A stretch of 64,000 nt of DNA from Atherinomorus stipes (taxonomy: Eukaryota > Chordata > Actinopteri > Atheriniformes > Atherinidae), in contig JALJCO010003968.1 in NCBI GenBank assembly GCA_023101725.1, positions 1,116,001 through 1,180,000 of the forward strand. Direction: 5' to 3'. This document shows, piece after piece, positions 12,170 through 50,000 of the stretch; position 1 is the stretch's first letter; each line of letters opens with the position of its first letter. Both the position numbers and the translations under genes were made by a program. Below the pieces are notes generated by a model. That model ran no database searches. It saw only the letters and a program-made list of their open reading frames with translations, and was not told where the DNA came from.

Positions 12170-14360
12170 ACATAGAGATTTGTCCTCCCTCCCTCCAACT
12201 GTAAATTAATCATCACAAATATGTTCGGTTCGGAATGCTAGTGGTTTCTGAACAAAAACAACCTTGATGACAACTGTAACGAGACATCGGCAACTAACAT
12301 TCTATTTAAGTGTTGTCGGTAACATCAGTTCACTCCTCCTCAGTGTATTCTTTGGTACTGCAGTGCTTTGTGTTGGCATACAGGTTGAGTTTAGACCAGC
12401 AGCCTTCTTCCTGACAGCTTGAACAGCAGAGGGAGGATTCTGCAGAGACTAACTTTCTACTCCACAGACTTTACCAGATATACATATATATTTATATATA
12501 ACATCCAGAGAACCACCCAGCAGCACTGAGGAATCGTTTGATTAATTCTAGTTTTATAAAACTGTAATAACACACTGAAAGACCTGGGGATGAATCGGTT
12601 CAGAAAACTGAAGTTGTTTAAAAAGAATTTCCTATGTTTTGGGTAGGTTTTTTGTTTCCTGCAGTATGTTAGAGATCTTTATGGACATAAAAAGGCAGCA
12701 AAGTCATATCAAGGGAGGGCTTATCCTCTCCAACAGATACTGTTCCTCTGCTGACTGAAATATTTCTTTTACTCTCAAAACATTTATTCTGTTCTTCATC
12801 TTCATCCCAACATGACATATTTACATGATATGGGGCACATAAACTTGCATGTAGACTCCTTTAAAGCTAATGAAATGCTGAATGGATTTTTCCAAAGTTT
12901 CTAAATGCTATGTTCTGATGACAATGCTTCAATCAGGGCTTGTTGGAGTTTTGCCCACAGGACGAAAAATCAATATATCTTTACCTAAAGTAGATTAGTT
13001 TCTCCTCTTGATCTGTCTCATCATTAACTTCAGACACTGGATTTAGATTTATATTAATAGCAGAACTTCTTTAAGAAATAATCAATTACATGTCACTGAA
13101 AGAATTTTCAAGAATTTCTCTTTCATTGGTGAATTATTTCAACATTTTGTTAAATTCTCTTTTTTTTTTGTTTTAGTTAAACTCCCCCCATATAATAAGA
13201 CTGTTACATAAAAGACAAATTATGTTGCTATATTTAAAAAATCATTCAAACCCAATCTGAATCATTGCTGAAGACACGTGTATATCACTTTAATTCAGGT
13301 GTTAAACAACAAAATGATGCACACTTCATTGTTCATTCCTCCCAGTGATGAAAGATCCACGGGCTGCATCATATCCTCATTTAGGAACAAAGATCTCTCT
13401 CTCATCAAAGCAACCAGATTCGGCACCAGGCTCATAAAGCTCCTCAAACCCATCAGCACAGATGATAAGACCAAATTCTGTGAGAGTGACAATCCACAGG
13501 TCAAAAGGTGGATTCATGCATCCCACCTTTTTCAGTGCAATATGCTCTGCCTGCCAGCCGTCTTTATCAGGCTCAGCTAAAGTTCAACAATGACATGATC
13601 CCAATCGTCGTCCTTTGTGCTGATGACTCTAAGGATTCATTCTGGTTTGCTCACATCGGCGCCTCAACTGGCACGACAGGTCGACAGATTTCACTTTCTT
13701 CTGAACTCTGATAAGGAAAGTCACCTTACTTTTTTTCTCGTCATACTTTTTCTGCTTCTTGAGCTTTGTCTTTCACACATAGCGGCTGTTTGTTAGCTAA
13801 CTTTTACTACAAATCTACTCTGCCTGATTGTTTATAGAGCTTAGGCAAAAGCAAGTATTTCAAACCATTAAACTAATTTTCAGGGAATTTTCAGAATAAT
13901 TAATAAATAAACTACATTTGCTATATCCAAGGTGTTGGCAATGCTAACTACAGCCATAAAACAAAACTTATTTCTAAGTGCAACATTTCAGACACTGTAT
14001 TAATCATTGTCTTATCTTTTGCATATAAACCCATCAGGAATGATATGATAGAGCATTTACAGCTGTTTCCAGAGTTTGATTGAATCCTTTGATGCATATG
14101 TGGAAAATTTGCATGTCTGCAACTGAGTGAAGCTTCTGGTGACAGAACAAAGATGAGCCTTTATTTGTGGACATCATTATCCTCAACAAGGTGCTGAATT
14201 ACACCGCCTGACATTTGCTCGGTGCTTTCCAGATAGGCTCCCTTCACTGAAAAGTTCAAGTCAGAAAGAATGTGGGAGCTGGAAGGTGGGAGGATGTTGT
14301 GTGCAGGCATCTAAGCTTGCATGTGGTTTCTTTGGGAACTTTGCCAGAACCTTTTTTTGG

Positions 14361-14380
14361 AGGGGGGGGGGGGGGGGGGT
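14361..14380. repeat. poly-G run
   Basis: A G-homopolymer of about 18-20 bases after GGAG. Its length is likely to be uncertain in the assembly. Confidence 0.7.
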
Positions 14381-15559
14381 CACACTGCTCCAGAGTGAAA
14401 AAGCTCTGCTTTTCATTACATCAGCCCATACGTCCACATATCTGCCCCACCTCCCAGACTCCACTCTATTTCCTGGAATTGTTATGTCAGTCCGTGATCC
14501 AGTCTTTCTCCCTTTTACTCCCCAAATCTAGATGTACGTGTGAGCATGTCTGATTGTGTGTGATTAAAGGGGTAATAACTTTACAGGATGGCAAAAGCAA
14601 TGTGCTGAGAAAATGATGAATTCCAGAGCTGTTTTCATTTAATATGGAGTGCATTTGAATATAACTACAAAGCTCTCAGCAGAGGGGGATTCACCAGCAA
14701 GACAAAAAAGAGCAGAGAGATGGAAGGAAGCAGTGGAATCTGCTTTTTTAACATCAATCCACACAGCTTCACATGCACTTCAATATAGTCTTAGCTCCTG
14801 TTAAGTGAGTGAATTAACTTGAAGGAAAAGGAGCATAAAAAAAGTTCATATACTACAAGAGGCTGCACGGTCTTACTATAATAGTATTGATTGCCTTTCG
14901 GAGTGATTTCCAAGAAAGCAAAGCCAGTACAGTGAATGTTGGCCATATTATTTGAAAAGCAAAACGAAATAGATGTTTCATAGAGTTTGGCACGTGCCAA
15001 GTGCCAAGTCTTAAAACATATGTAATTCATTGCTTTGTGTGCAACATTATGATGGGAAACTTTTGGAGGGAAGAATTTGTGAGTTGCTTTGTGTGGATAT
15101 GTCTGGCCATGTCTGGCGAGCTTAGATGGGAGCTCCTGAGAGAAAACAAGAGCTCGGATTATTTCCGAAATGAAGTCGCGGGAGTTATCAAAGCACATGA
15201 ATAGATAGATGGAGCATTACTACAGGAAGTCACAAACTCTGCGATTCTATCCTATCAAGTTCCTCTGATGATATTTGGTCCGCGAAAAAAGATAGCCCCT
15301 CAAAACAAACAAACAAACATAAGCAAACAAACAAAAAGAAAAGAAAAGAAAAGGCAGGTAACCCGCAAGCTCGCTCGCGCTAGAATAGAGAGAGGAGACT
15401 TGCAGCTCAGTTGTAAAGAATCAGTACACTTCTGAGCCACCGCTCTTTTGTCCCGCTTAATACATGAGGCCCAGTGGGTGGATAAGTGAGTCACATGGTC
15501 ACTTTTCCTTTTTCCCACACAAACACACCCACATCCTCCTCCATGCAACCACTCTTCTT

Positions 15560-15791
15560 CACTCTTCTACTCATTACTTACCCGCAGCGGGCTGTCTGCT
15601 CCGTCTGGATACTGTAGCTACACAACTTGCGCTTTGGGAGCTTGTTGTGTTTTCCTCTTTTCCCCCCTTCTCCCCTCCTCACCATGTATTCGAATCGGGA
15701 ATAACCTCCGTGTTCTTCCCATTTATCCACGTTTCTGCCGGAAGAATTCGACATCACGCCGTCCGGAGGCAGTTAGGACTTCTTTGTTTCT
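15560..15791 (+). promoter_or_regulatory. add3: candidate add3 promoter and non-coding first exon
   Basis: This stretch is richer in GC and CpG than its surroundings and ends with a plausible splice donor, TTTCTG then GTAATT at 15792. ADD3 genes normally start with an untranslated exon well upstream of the first coding exon, so this is a reasonable place for it, about 0.8 kb before the coding exon. No TATA box is obvious. The assignment is inference and other first exons could lie outside the window. Confidence 0.3.
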
Positions 15792-16600
15792 GGTAATTTT
15801 CAATTTTCATCAACAGTTTTACACGAGAGTGCAAGTGATCGCTTTGTTTTCCAATTAGCTTTTTAACTTCGATTTTTACATCTTTAAATGCTATACTTTT
15901 ACTTGTTAAGGGTTTGAAGTAGTCATTTGACGCCTTGCAGTTTGATTAAATGGATTTAAAACCAGTTGTAGCAATGTTAATTTGGTTAACTGTAGGGAAA
16001 TATTTTGATATGCAGGCCTAATGTCCCCCGCGTCTCCCTCCACCCCCACACCCAAAGGTAACACTGCACTAAATACAAAGGTGCTAACTTCTTGAGCTTA
16101 TTTACCTGAGGCCTAGGTTTGTTTATTGTTGTTGACCATGCTTTACAGTGCTTTCCTGAACAGTAGTACAAGGAAAGTGCTTTAATCTCATGCGGAGTTG
16201 CTCTCCATTTGTCAGAGTTTGTGAACTTTGAAGCCCATTGAGTACTAGAAAACTGTTTTAGATTTGTTCACCCTGTCAATGTTAGAGATTTAACCTATTC
16301 ACATACAGTAGTTTTGTTATTACATTGCACTCATTTCTAGATTAAAACTGTATAGCCTACATCATGTTCATAGCAGCTGTGACTAAGTCATCATTTTAGC
16401 ACTTAAAAAGCAGCATCAATCATACAACAATGCTAGTCTCTCATTTGTCTTCATCTCTGTAATTACATGACTCACCATTGCACCCATACAGTATCTTTTG
16501 AGCTAAAACAACACCCGTTGCCTTGACAGCCTGAATTGTGAAGCGAGCTGTGATGCTTTCTCTATTCCAGAGGCAGGGTAGGAGGCCTATCAGTGAGGAC

Positions 16601-42317
<25,717 letters not shown>

Positions 42318-43745
42318 GTGCAATAGCTTTTAAAGAAATGAGTTTTGTGTTAGGAAAAACATACATTTGCTTCCTTATTTTGGCTGAGATTTAGGAAGTG
42401 AAATAGGAGAATTGGTTCAAAAGTCTGCGAGGACATCGTTTTTATTCACAGCTGTTGTTCCAAGTTCTTTGAAGATCTGCCAGTGGGTTGTAATAAGGAC
42501 AATTTTTTTCCCCTGAGAATTTGTGATGGATCAGTGAAGGTTTAGTAGACTGAAAACAGATCAAAAGTGAATGCACCACTGTACCGTTTTGGTTATTACC
42601 CATATTTTTTTATGGGATTTCAGTGTGGGTATTACAAAAGAGAGGGGGTAGAAGTTAATATGAAAATACATAGGATTGGACCTCTTACATGTTTGTGTTT
42701 TTTTTTTTTTTTTTTTTGCACAGGTTTTTGAATGTAAACTGACAGCTAGGACAATTGTTTAACAATTTTAAAATTTAGCAGTCATACCAGTTGTGTAACC
42801 ATGGCTCAAGATATTCAGAATTTATTACTTTTAATCTTAGAAGAAGTACGACCTTGTAACCCCGTCAGAAATAATCTTAGTTATATTACCTTGTAATAAT
42901 ATATGTTGGTTTATATACAAGTATAAGAGTGCTTGATAGTAGTTATGTAAATGAGTTGCAAGCCTTGACATATTTACATACTTTGTCTTAAACATACTGT
43001 GATTAATAATACACTAATAATTCATGTTGCCACATGTATGTGATGTTCCCATGGTTGCTGCTTTATTATAATTGTGACAAGGAAACAACTGTGGCTAACA
43101 GAAAGAGCACAGCGAAGTGACAGTTGTTGCATATTGTCTATGAGTGACTAAGTTTCACTTTTTTTTTTTTTAAAATCACTACTTCTTTGAATGTTGACAA
43201 TGAAAGTGCCAAGGCTGAATCACAGTAAGTTGAACGTGATGGATGTTTTGACCAGTTTTGTCCAAATTGTCAGTGAAGGCAACATGCTTTGGAAAGCTTT
43301 TCTTTAGAGCCACCGTCAGAATTTGACACGAAGTATACTAGAGGATCATATATTTACATCCCAGTAAATAATGTGAATGATGTGTTTCAACCCAAAGGGA
43401 GTGAACCTTTTGTAAATGGTTTTGTTTTTGTGAAGTTCTTTTATGCTAGACCAAATGTTAATGAAACATAGAAATGTGACAGTACAATCTATTTACAAGA
43501 TTTTAACATTCTTTGTATAATACTGCTTTTTTTTACACACTTTAATTAAGCTCCATATTTACTGAACATGTGTTTACAAATTGTCTTTCTTGTATAATTT
43601 CTGTGCCTAATGTTTGCATTCCTCTGGTTGTTTACATTGCTATTTGTATCGCCTATGGTGCTTTACATTACAGCCACCTTGCTTCAATGTCAGCTCTTTA
43701 TAACTGCCTTCCACCTCATGTAATAAACGCTGAGGTAGCTTCTTG
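42318..43745 (+). other. add3: add3 3' UTR (inferred)
   Basis: AT-rich non-coding sequence follows the add3 stop. A consensus AATAAA at 43722-43727 is the best polyadenylation signal I found, implying a 3' UTR of about 1.4 kb. Poly-T runs lie at about 42701-42717 and 43159-43171. No transcript evidence is available, so the end is approximate. Confidence 0.45.
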
Positions 43746-43959
43746 CATAAAAGCCATTTTGGTTATTGCTTCTTTAATCATACAAAAAAAATTGAAGTCC
43801 ATGAAAAATTTTACATACAACTTTAAAGTTGATTCTTTTCTTGTTTTAAGAAACTTGTTACAGCAATTTTACTTGACAAAATAACACCATGAAATGCAAT
43901 TTATTTTTTTAAAGAAAGGTGTGCTCCTTTTTCTATAAAGCAGAACACCCCCTAACATA

Positions 43960-44258
43960 CACACACGTTTGTACTTCTGTCTTTGTGGGGACAGTGATTG
44001 ACATAATGTATTCCCTTGCCCCTTACCCTAACCCTAACCATCACAACTGATTGCCTAAACTTAAACCTTGCCCCAGTCCTAACCATGAAACCTACTGTAA
44101 AGTCTAAAACCAAATCTTGACCCTCAAAAAGGTTGCTTTTTTTTCCTTAGGCTTTCTTGGTGAGGAAAGCCTAAGGAAAGCCAAAATGTCCTCACTTTGT
44201 TGGTTAAACACACAAAACAGTCAGTGCAATGTTGCCTGTACAAGTACACACACTCACA
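43960..44258 (+). repeat. fish dispersed repeat with CCCTAA-like core (copy 2)
   Basis: GTTTGTACTTCTGTCTTTGT, GACATAATGTATTCCCTTGC, CCCTTACCCTAACCCTAACC and GTCCTCACTTTGTTGG appear in order. It is the same family as 31412-31705 in the opposite orientation. Confidence 0.7.
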
Positions 44259-44889
44259 CTAAAAAAAGAAAAACAAACAATGCACTCTGTTCAGTGATAA
44301 TTGACCATGTGTGCTGCATAATCAGTCTTAGGCCATGATAAGAATGGGTGTTGTCATGGTAATACACTAAAGATGGAGCAAGGGGGGATGGTGTCTCCAA
44401 CAGGTGTTCATGTTGGGGGAGCGTCAAGACACCTACCCCACCCCCAAACCACACACACCTCTGAACTGAGATAAAAGCTGAAGGGATGAGGCTTAAAGGT
44501 CCATTTTTTTTAGCTTTAATCAGCGCATCTGACATTACATAAAACATATGATAAGGATAAACATTTAAAAGGAATCTCCTCACTGTACCGTCATGGCAAG
44601 TGTAAAACAACTGTCTCAATGTTTTTCTCAACCTGTAACCAGTGCATGTCCAACAGTTGTTTCAGGAACAGTCCCTGACAATAAATGGCTGGCAAAGGTC
44701 AAAGGTCCCTGTAGTGACTGAGCTAAGGAGAAAAAAGAGCAGGTGACACATATGCTGTGACCTCAGGGCTAAGTGCAGCTATTGTCTTAAAACAACAGGA
44801 GACTGCTGCTGCACAACATATTGTCTGAGGCCATTATCTGAACAGACCACCAGCTAGCTGGTTAGATTGCTAGCTGAATAGCTAACTGT

Positions 44890-44944
<55 letters not shown>

Positions 44945-46560
44945 TGATGTAGCTGTTTATTTTCCTTCTCAACACCAACTAAAAAGTCCTTTACACTGCA
45001 ACATGTAAGACCACAGTGGGGTGTTTTGTCACATTCTTTAACAAACACACTTTAACACACTCCAACACTGTGTGACTTCGCCTCCACTGTGATAGCCGAG
45101 CCACTGGTGTAATCCTAAGGCTTTTCAGATTACTCCAGCTGGGGTCACATTCTACACCAACCTACAGCGGGTCAGCTTTCCACGCTGTCACTATCAGTGT
45201 GCAGCACGCGCAGTCAGTCAGTCTCCACACAAGCCTCACAGCACAGATGAGACTTTTCTTGGTGAAACGCTGTCAGTTTCCCTCCCCCACTGAACTCTCT
45301 GTCCATGTCTGACTGACTGAGCATGCTGCTAGCAGCGCATGATGTCTGGTTTCACATTTATGTTGTTTGGGATGTGGACTAGGCTGCAGAAACAATGTTT
45401 GCTTCAATGAAAAAGAGGGATGTAGAAACACATGTTCCCAAATGGTCTATAAAACTTCAAGATTTTGCACAACTACCAATGAGGTGTGCGTCTCCGTCTT
45501 AGCTGTCAATGTGTCAGGCCTCGCCAGGCAGCTGATATAAGCTCCATGGGAGGGTGTTCTTTCTCACAGGCGTCCGTTACAGGCCTGGCCACATCTGCAG
45601 CGGGCCAGCCATCTGCACCCATTGTCTCAGAGGCACAACACAGCCCTGCACGCATGGCTGGCCTCGTAAAGGCAGTCCCTTTCCCCTCTGTTCTCCTCCA
45701 GCCCTCACAGTGCGGGGGGAAAATGACTTCTTAATCTCTCAGAGGGAGCAACAGAGGTGGACCATCAAGCTAGAGGCTGATTTAATTTCAAGGTCAGTTT
45801 TGCCAAATAGCAACTTTAAACATCTGTGTGACCTGCATGGAAGTTCTGTTGTTCATTTTTCTGACACATGCCCTAAAGGTTGGGCATATTACACATACTT
45901 TCTGTGGTTTATGCCTCTTTCCACTGTGAGAATTTAAATGGTTTTGAGGTGACAATGCAGAACTGGCAGGATTATCCAATGCAAATACTGTAAAACCACC
46001 TCTGAAACCATATTAGTCTTTTGGATTTTCACCAAAGACTACAACCCCTTCACAAAACTACATGTGGGATGCATTGGTAAGGAAGCAAATTACCTTAAAT
46101 TACCACATCAGACACCGGAGTACAGCTTCTTGTTGCATATTCAATCAGCTTTCAGATCTCACACAGGTATACTTCAAGTTATTACCACAGATAAAAGAGC
46201 ACATGCATCACTAAACTGTTCCCTGGTTTTGCTTAAATGTGGAGAGATGCTGATGACTATAGATGAGCATGGGAATAATGTGCTCTTCCAACATTTAAGT
46301 ATGTCCACGTGAGGCCCTTTAACAACACAAAAGACCCAGGTGATTACATATTTATTACCAGCAGCTGATATCCAAGCTTAACTGATGATTGGGTCTGATA
46401 CTGTCTGTTGCTACACAGACATTAAGGGGTACCAGTGTGCACATGAGAGGGGGGATATGTTTGTCATAATTATGTCAACTGAAATAAAGTAGCTTAAAAC
46501 AAAATAAAGCTGACATTATGTCATAATGTCACTGGACATAAGTATGTTATTTGTTACTCT
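44259..46560. other. add3-mxi1 intergenic region
   Basis: No exon recognised. It includes the TAGA microsatellite at 44890-44943 and a region rich in TCAG/CTGA words around 45180-45330. The sequence just before 46570 is the presumed mxi1 promoter, without an obvious TATA box. Confidence 0.45.
44890..44943. repeat. (TAGA)n microsatellite
   Basis: About 13 perfect TAGA units in the add3-mxi1 intergenic region. Likely polymorphic. Confidence 0.95.
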
Positions 46561-46812
46561 CCTGCAGTATTGATAATGAGGATTTATTACAGCACAGTTG
46601 ACAATGAATGCAATGTGCATGCGTTAGTGGGAGGGATTATCCACCAAGTAGGGCAAGTGGCTGAGGCTAAGGACTGCAATTCCATCCAGCCTAGTTCATT
46701 TCAGTCATCCGCTCAGAGCACTCACAGGACAAGGGGAGCAATTTTCAGCGCTGCATATTTGTCAAAGCTCTCCCCCAAAAGAAAAGCCTTAAGTATAACA
46801 ACAACAACAAAA

Positions 46813-47041
46813 ATGGTAAAGTACATGCGACAGCACAGCGAGCTGAAACCCGAAGAGGTCCTGTCGGAGTCTGATGCGTCCATGGACCAGCAGGATTTCG
46901 GAGAGATGTCCGACTATTCTTTCAGCGACGTTTTATACTCCAAATGTTCCGCAATGGACCAAATCGGCACTTTTATGAAGAACGTGCAAGTGCTGCTCGA
47001 TGCAGCCAATTACATTGAAAATATTGAGAAGAACAATGGAA
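46813..47041 (+). CDS. mxi1: mxi1 coding exon 1 (SIN3-interaction domain)
   Basis: The donor GTAAGT begins at 47042. The exon encodes an acidic N-terminus and the amphipathic SID helix, and leaves one base that makes AAA (Lys) with exon 2. The initiating ATG is less sure than the 3' boundary. Confidence 0.85.
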
Positions 47042-50000
47042 GTAAGTAAACACGGGCTGTAGGGGATATTAATGCGCCGAGCAGACAACAATAGAGGCGA
47101 GGGCGACAAAAGACGCACAGCGGACAGATGAACTGGCCCGAAAGCAGCCAGTGATGTTTCACCTGCTGCTGCAAAAACGGTCGTCTGATCGACTAGGCAC
47201 GTACAAAATGTGAACATTTAAAACGAAGTTGAAGGGGGAAAGCCTTAAATTTACAAAGCAGCATCATCAGACAGACTAATTTCACTGCAACAATAGCCTG
47301 CAGCGATCAGCTGCCAACTGGGCTTTTGCAGACTGCGGGAGATGCACAATATTTTACTATATTCACGGTTGAAACTAAGCCTCCATATTTGCACATTTAG
47401 GTTCAGACATATCCATAGTTATAGGCTAAAATTTGGGGCAGTCCATTTCTGGTCGAACCTTTTATTTCAGTTAATCGTTCCTAATCTAAAGATTATTCCC
47501 TTAAAACACCCAATCCACTCATAAAATATCGTAATAACAGTCCCTTCCGCCAGTTAAGACTCCGACTGAGTTTGTTCCCCTGAATTTTGTTTCTCATTTT
47601 AGTTCCTGCTATGGTTCTCTCGGGCAGCCGCTGCTTCCTTGTATGTGTGCTGTTCACATGGTTTCCACATGGAACAAATTGTAAAGTTTTCATTGGTCAG
47701 GACACATGTTCCCAGCGTGAGGTTCACCGCAGAAAACCAATCAGACGTAGCTTAATGTGTGACGCTGTATGTTACTGAGAAAGAGGGTTCATGGGAACTG
47801 TAGGCTAATAGCAACAGTGAGCGTACTGTTCAACGCTGAACGGGAGTCGTTTTAGACACAATTACCATTTCTTTCTTTCTTTCTCTCTCTCGTTCCCTTT
47901 TATTTTAAATAATGCTTTCTAATTATAACGCAGTCTTTTAAAAAAACTGCTGTTTATTAATTATGTAATTATATTAATTGATCATTCCCATAATCAAAAG
48001 TTAGCTTGCATTAACATTTTCAAAAAATGTTATTATGCTGCCAATCTCTATAGAGCATTGGCAGTATATTGCTCTAGAGAATATACTGCCAATGCTCTAT
48101 AGAGCATTGGCAACATATTACTATTGCTCTGCGTTTTTCCGCGTTATTATTATTATTATTAAACTTTTTCAGTTTCCGTCATGAACTTGGCGCACTTCTT
48201 CTCCCAGGGCTTTGCCAGCACCCCCACAAAAGTTATATCAAAACGTGCGTCTCGGCCGGGATCGGTGTGCTTGTCATTTGTCCGCGCAAAACTCAAACGG
48301 TGTTCACGCAATTCGCAAAAAACTGCGATTTTCAGTCCCATAGGAATGAATGGGATTTGGTCGGAAACAGACAAGAACCCAGGTCACTTTTGACCTCTAT
48401 AGCTCAGCCATACCATAACATAGAAACACCATTCAAAGTTTAAACGGGTCACGAAAGCTGAAACTTTAACCATGTGAAAGGACATGTACATATCTGTTAC
48501 GGTTTTGACACAATGGTAAGTTCGTTTTAGGAAAAATCCAAAAAATCCCAAAATCCCTCCGCACTCTAGCGCCTCTAACTTTTGAAGCATTTCCAACTTT
48601 GAAACAAATGGCCATAACTCCCACACCGTTTATCGTACAGACATAATTTTTACATAAAACGTTGGAAATCTTGTTGGCTTCATTTCATCCTTCCGCACAT
48701 TTTTTGCTCAGACGCACGTTTTCGAACTACGGCTCTCGGAATCTTAGAAAGTCACCATTTTGCTCCTATTCTCTCCATTGTAATCTAGATGGAAAGCTCA
48801 AAAAGCCCTGATTCTTAAAACTGTCACCATTTAAATTCTGTTCCACTTAGGATAAAATAAAATACATTCCTGAGTTCCTGAAAGCCTCATGGCGCTCACG
48901 GTGAAAAAATTATTTTGATATCTGTTACGGTTTTCTCGAGTGGACGATTCAGCATTTTCCCATAGAAAACTAAAGCATAAAGTCTCTAACTGAAATTAAC
49001 TGACATTCTGTGCACACACACACGCAGGTGCTGCGTTGTCATGACAACCTAAGCAGTTCTCCCTGCTGTGTTAATTAGTTTCACCTTTGACTTAATTCCT
49101 CATCTATAAACCAATGTATGATCAAACTGGAGGTTCAAATACACTGTAATACATCATCACTGTCCCTCTGTCCACTTATTTGGTGTCTCACCATGTCCTC
49201 AATACTAGAACTCTCTCTCTTTATATTCAAACATGTCTGTGCTTCCTTTCTCAGTCTTCCTCTCCCCTTGAACCCTCTGCTCGTCAGGTTTATCCTCCTG
49301 TCAGTCCTGTGGATGATCTATCTTTCTGTCTGTCTGTGTCTTTCTGCCTCACGGTCTCTGTCTCGCTAACAGTCTGTCTCACAGTCTATGTCTCATTCAC
49401 AGTCTATCTCAGTCTCTGTCTCGCTAACAGTCTGTCTCACAGTCTATGTCTCATTCACAGTCTATCTCACAGTCTGTTCGACTCACAGTCTGTCTCACTC
49501 ACTCTCTGTCTGTGTCACAGTCTGTCTCACAGCTTTGTCTTTCTGTCTGTTAATCCATCTTTGTAACATGGCTGCCGCTCTGTTCGACCTGGGTAGCAGA
49601 TTGGCAGCATTCAAAATTTCTTCAGAAATTTTCTAGTTGCATTTGTTGCCACATGTTTAGATAGCAAATGAAACTCAAGCTAGTAAGGTTGCATCTATCC
49701 ACATTAGTTATAGTATGACCGAAAAACATCTAATCATCTCTCTTTTTTTTCATCATCAGAATGTGAGCATGGATACGCTTCAACATATCCTGCAACGCAG
49801 ATTTCACATCAACAGAAACAGCGCAAATTTAAGAACAGAAAACTGGATAATTTTCACAATAGGTGGGTTGATGACTTGACAAATTTAGTTGATACATATT
49901 TAAGATCATTATCAATGCCATTATTGCTCATAATTGCTCTGCAGATCCTGCACCCATATTGAAGCAGATTTGTGCACAGACGGTCTGTATTGTGGTGTTT

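Larger units (their letters stand above)
7094..15350. other. long gene-free region upstream of add3
   Basis: About 8 kb without recognisable exons, RNA genes or well-formed mobile elements. It holds the CTCF-like motif at 8836, an RFX X-box-like palindrome at 12154, and a G-run at 14361-14380. The longest open frame (9027-9491, 154 codons) has no family resemblance I can see. The region may contain regulatory sequence for add3, but this cannot be judged from one sequence. Confidence 0.45.
47042..49759 (+). other. mxi1 intron 1
   Basis: A 2.7-kb intron. It contains a CTTT/CT-rich run (about 47870-47891), a nested palindrome (48037-48113), a dispersed repeat (about 48120-48960), a perfect GTTGTCATGACAAC palindrome at 49035-49048 and a TCTGTCTCACAG minisatellite. 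I looked for, and did not find, an alternative short-form mxi1 first exon. Confidence 0.6.

Noticed and set aside
13278..13720. Possible gene fragment with overlapping frames on both strands
   Set aside because: No motif could be identified and no exon signals support it.
14791..15198. 135-codon minus-strand open frame
   Set aside because: No family resemblance; composition is like translated non-coding DNA.
44025..44040. Interstitial telomeric repeat (CCCTAA words)
   Set aside because: Only a few words, embedded in a known dispersed fish repeat that also occurs at 31.4-31.7 kb.
46570..46812. In-frame N-terminal extension of mxi1
   Set aside because: The frame is open but the sequence has no MXI1 resemblance and includes an ACA repeat; the ATG at 46813 has better context. 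Not fully excluded.
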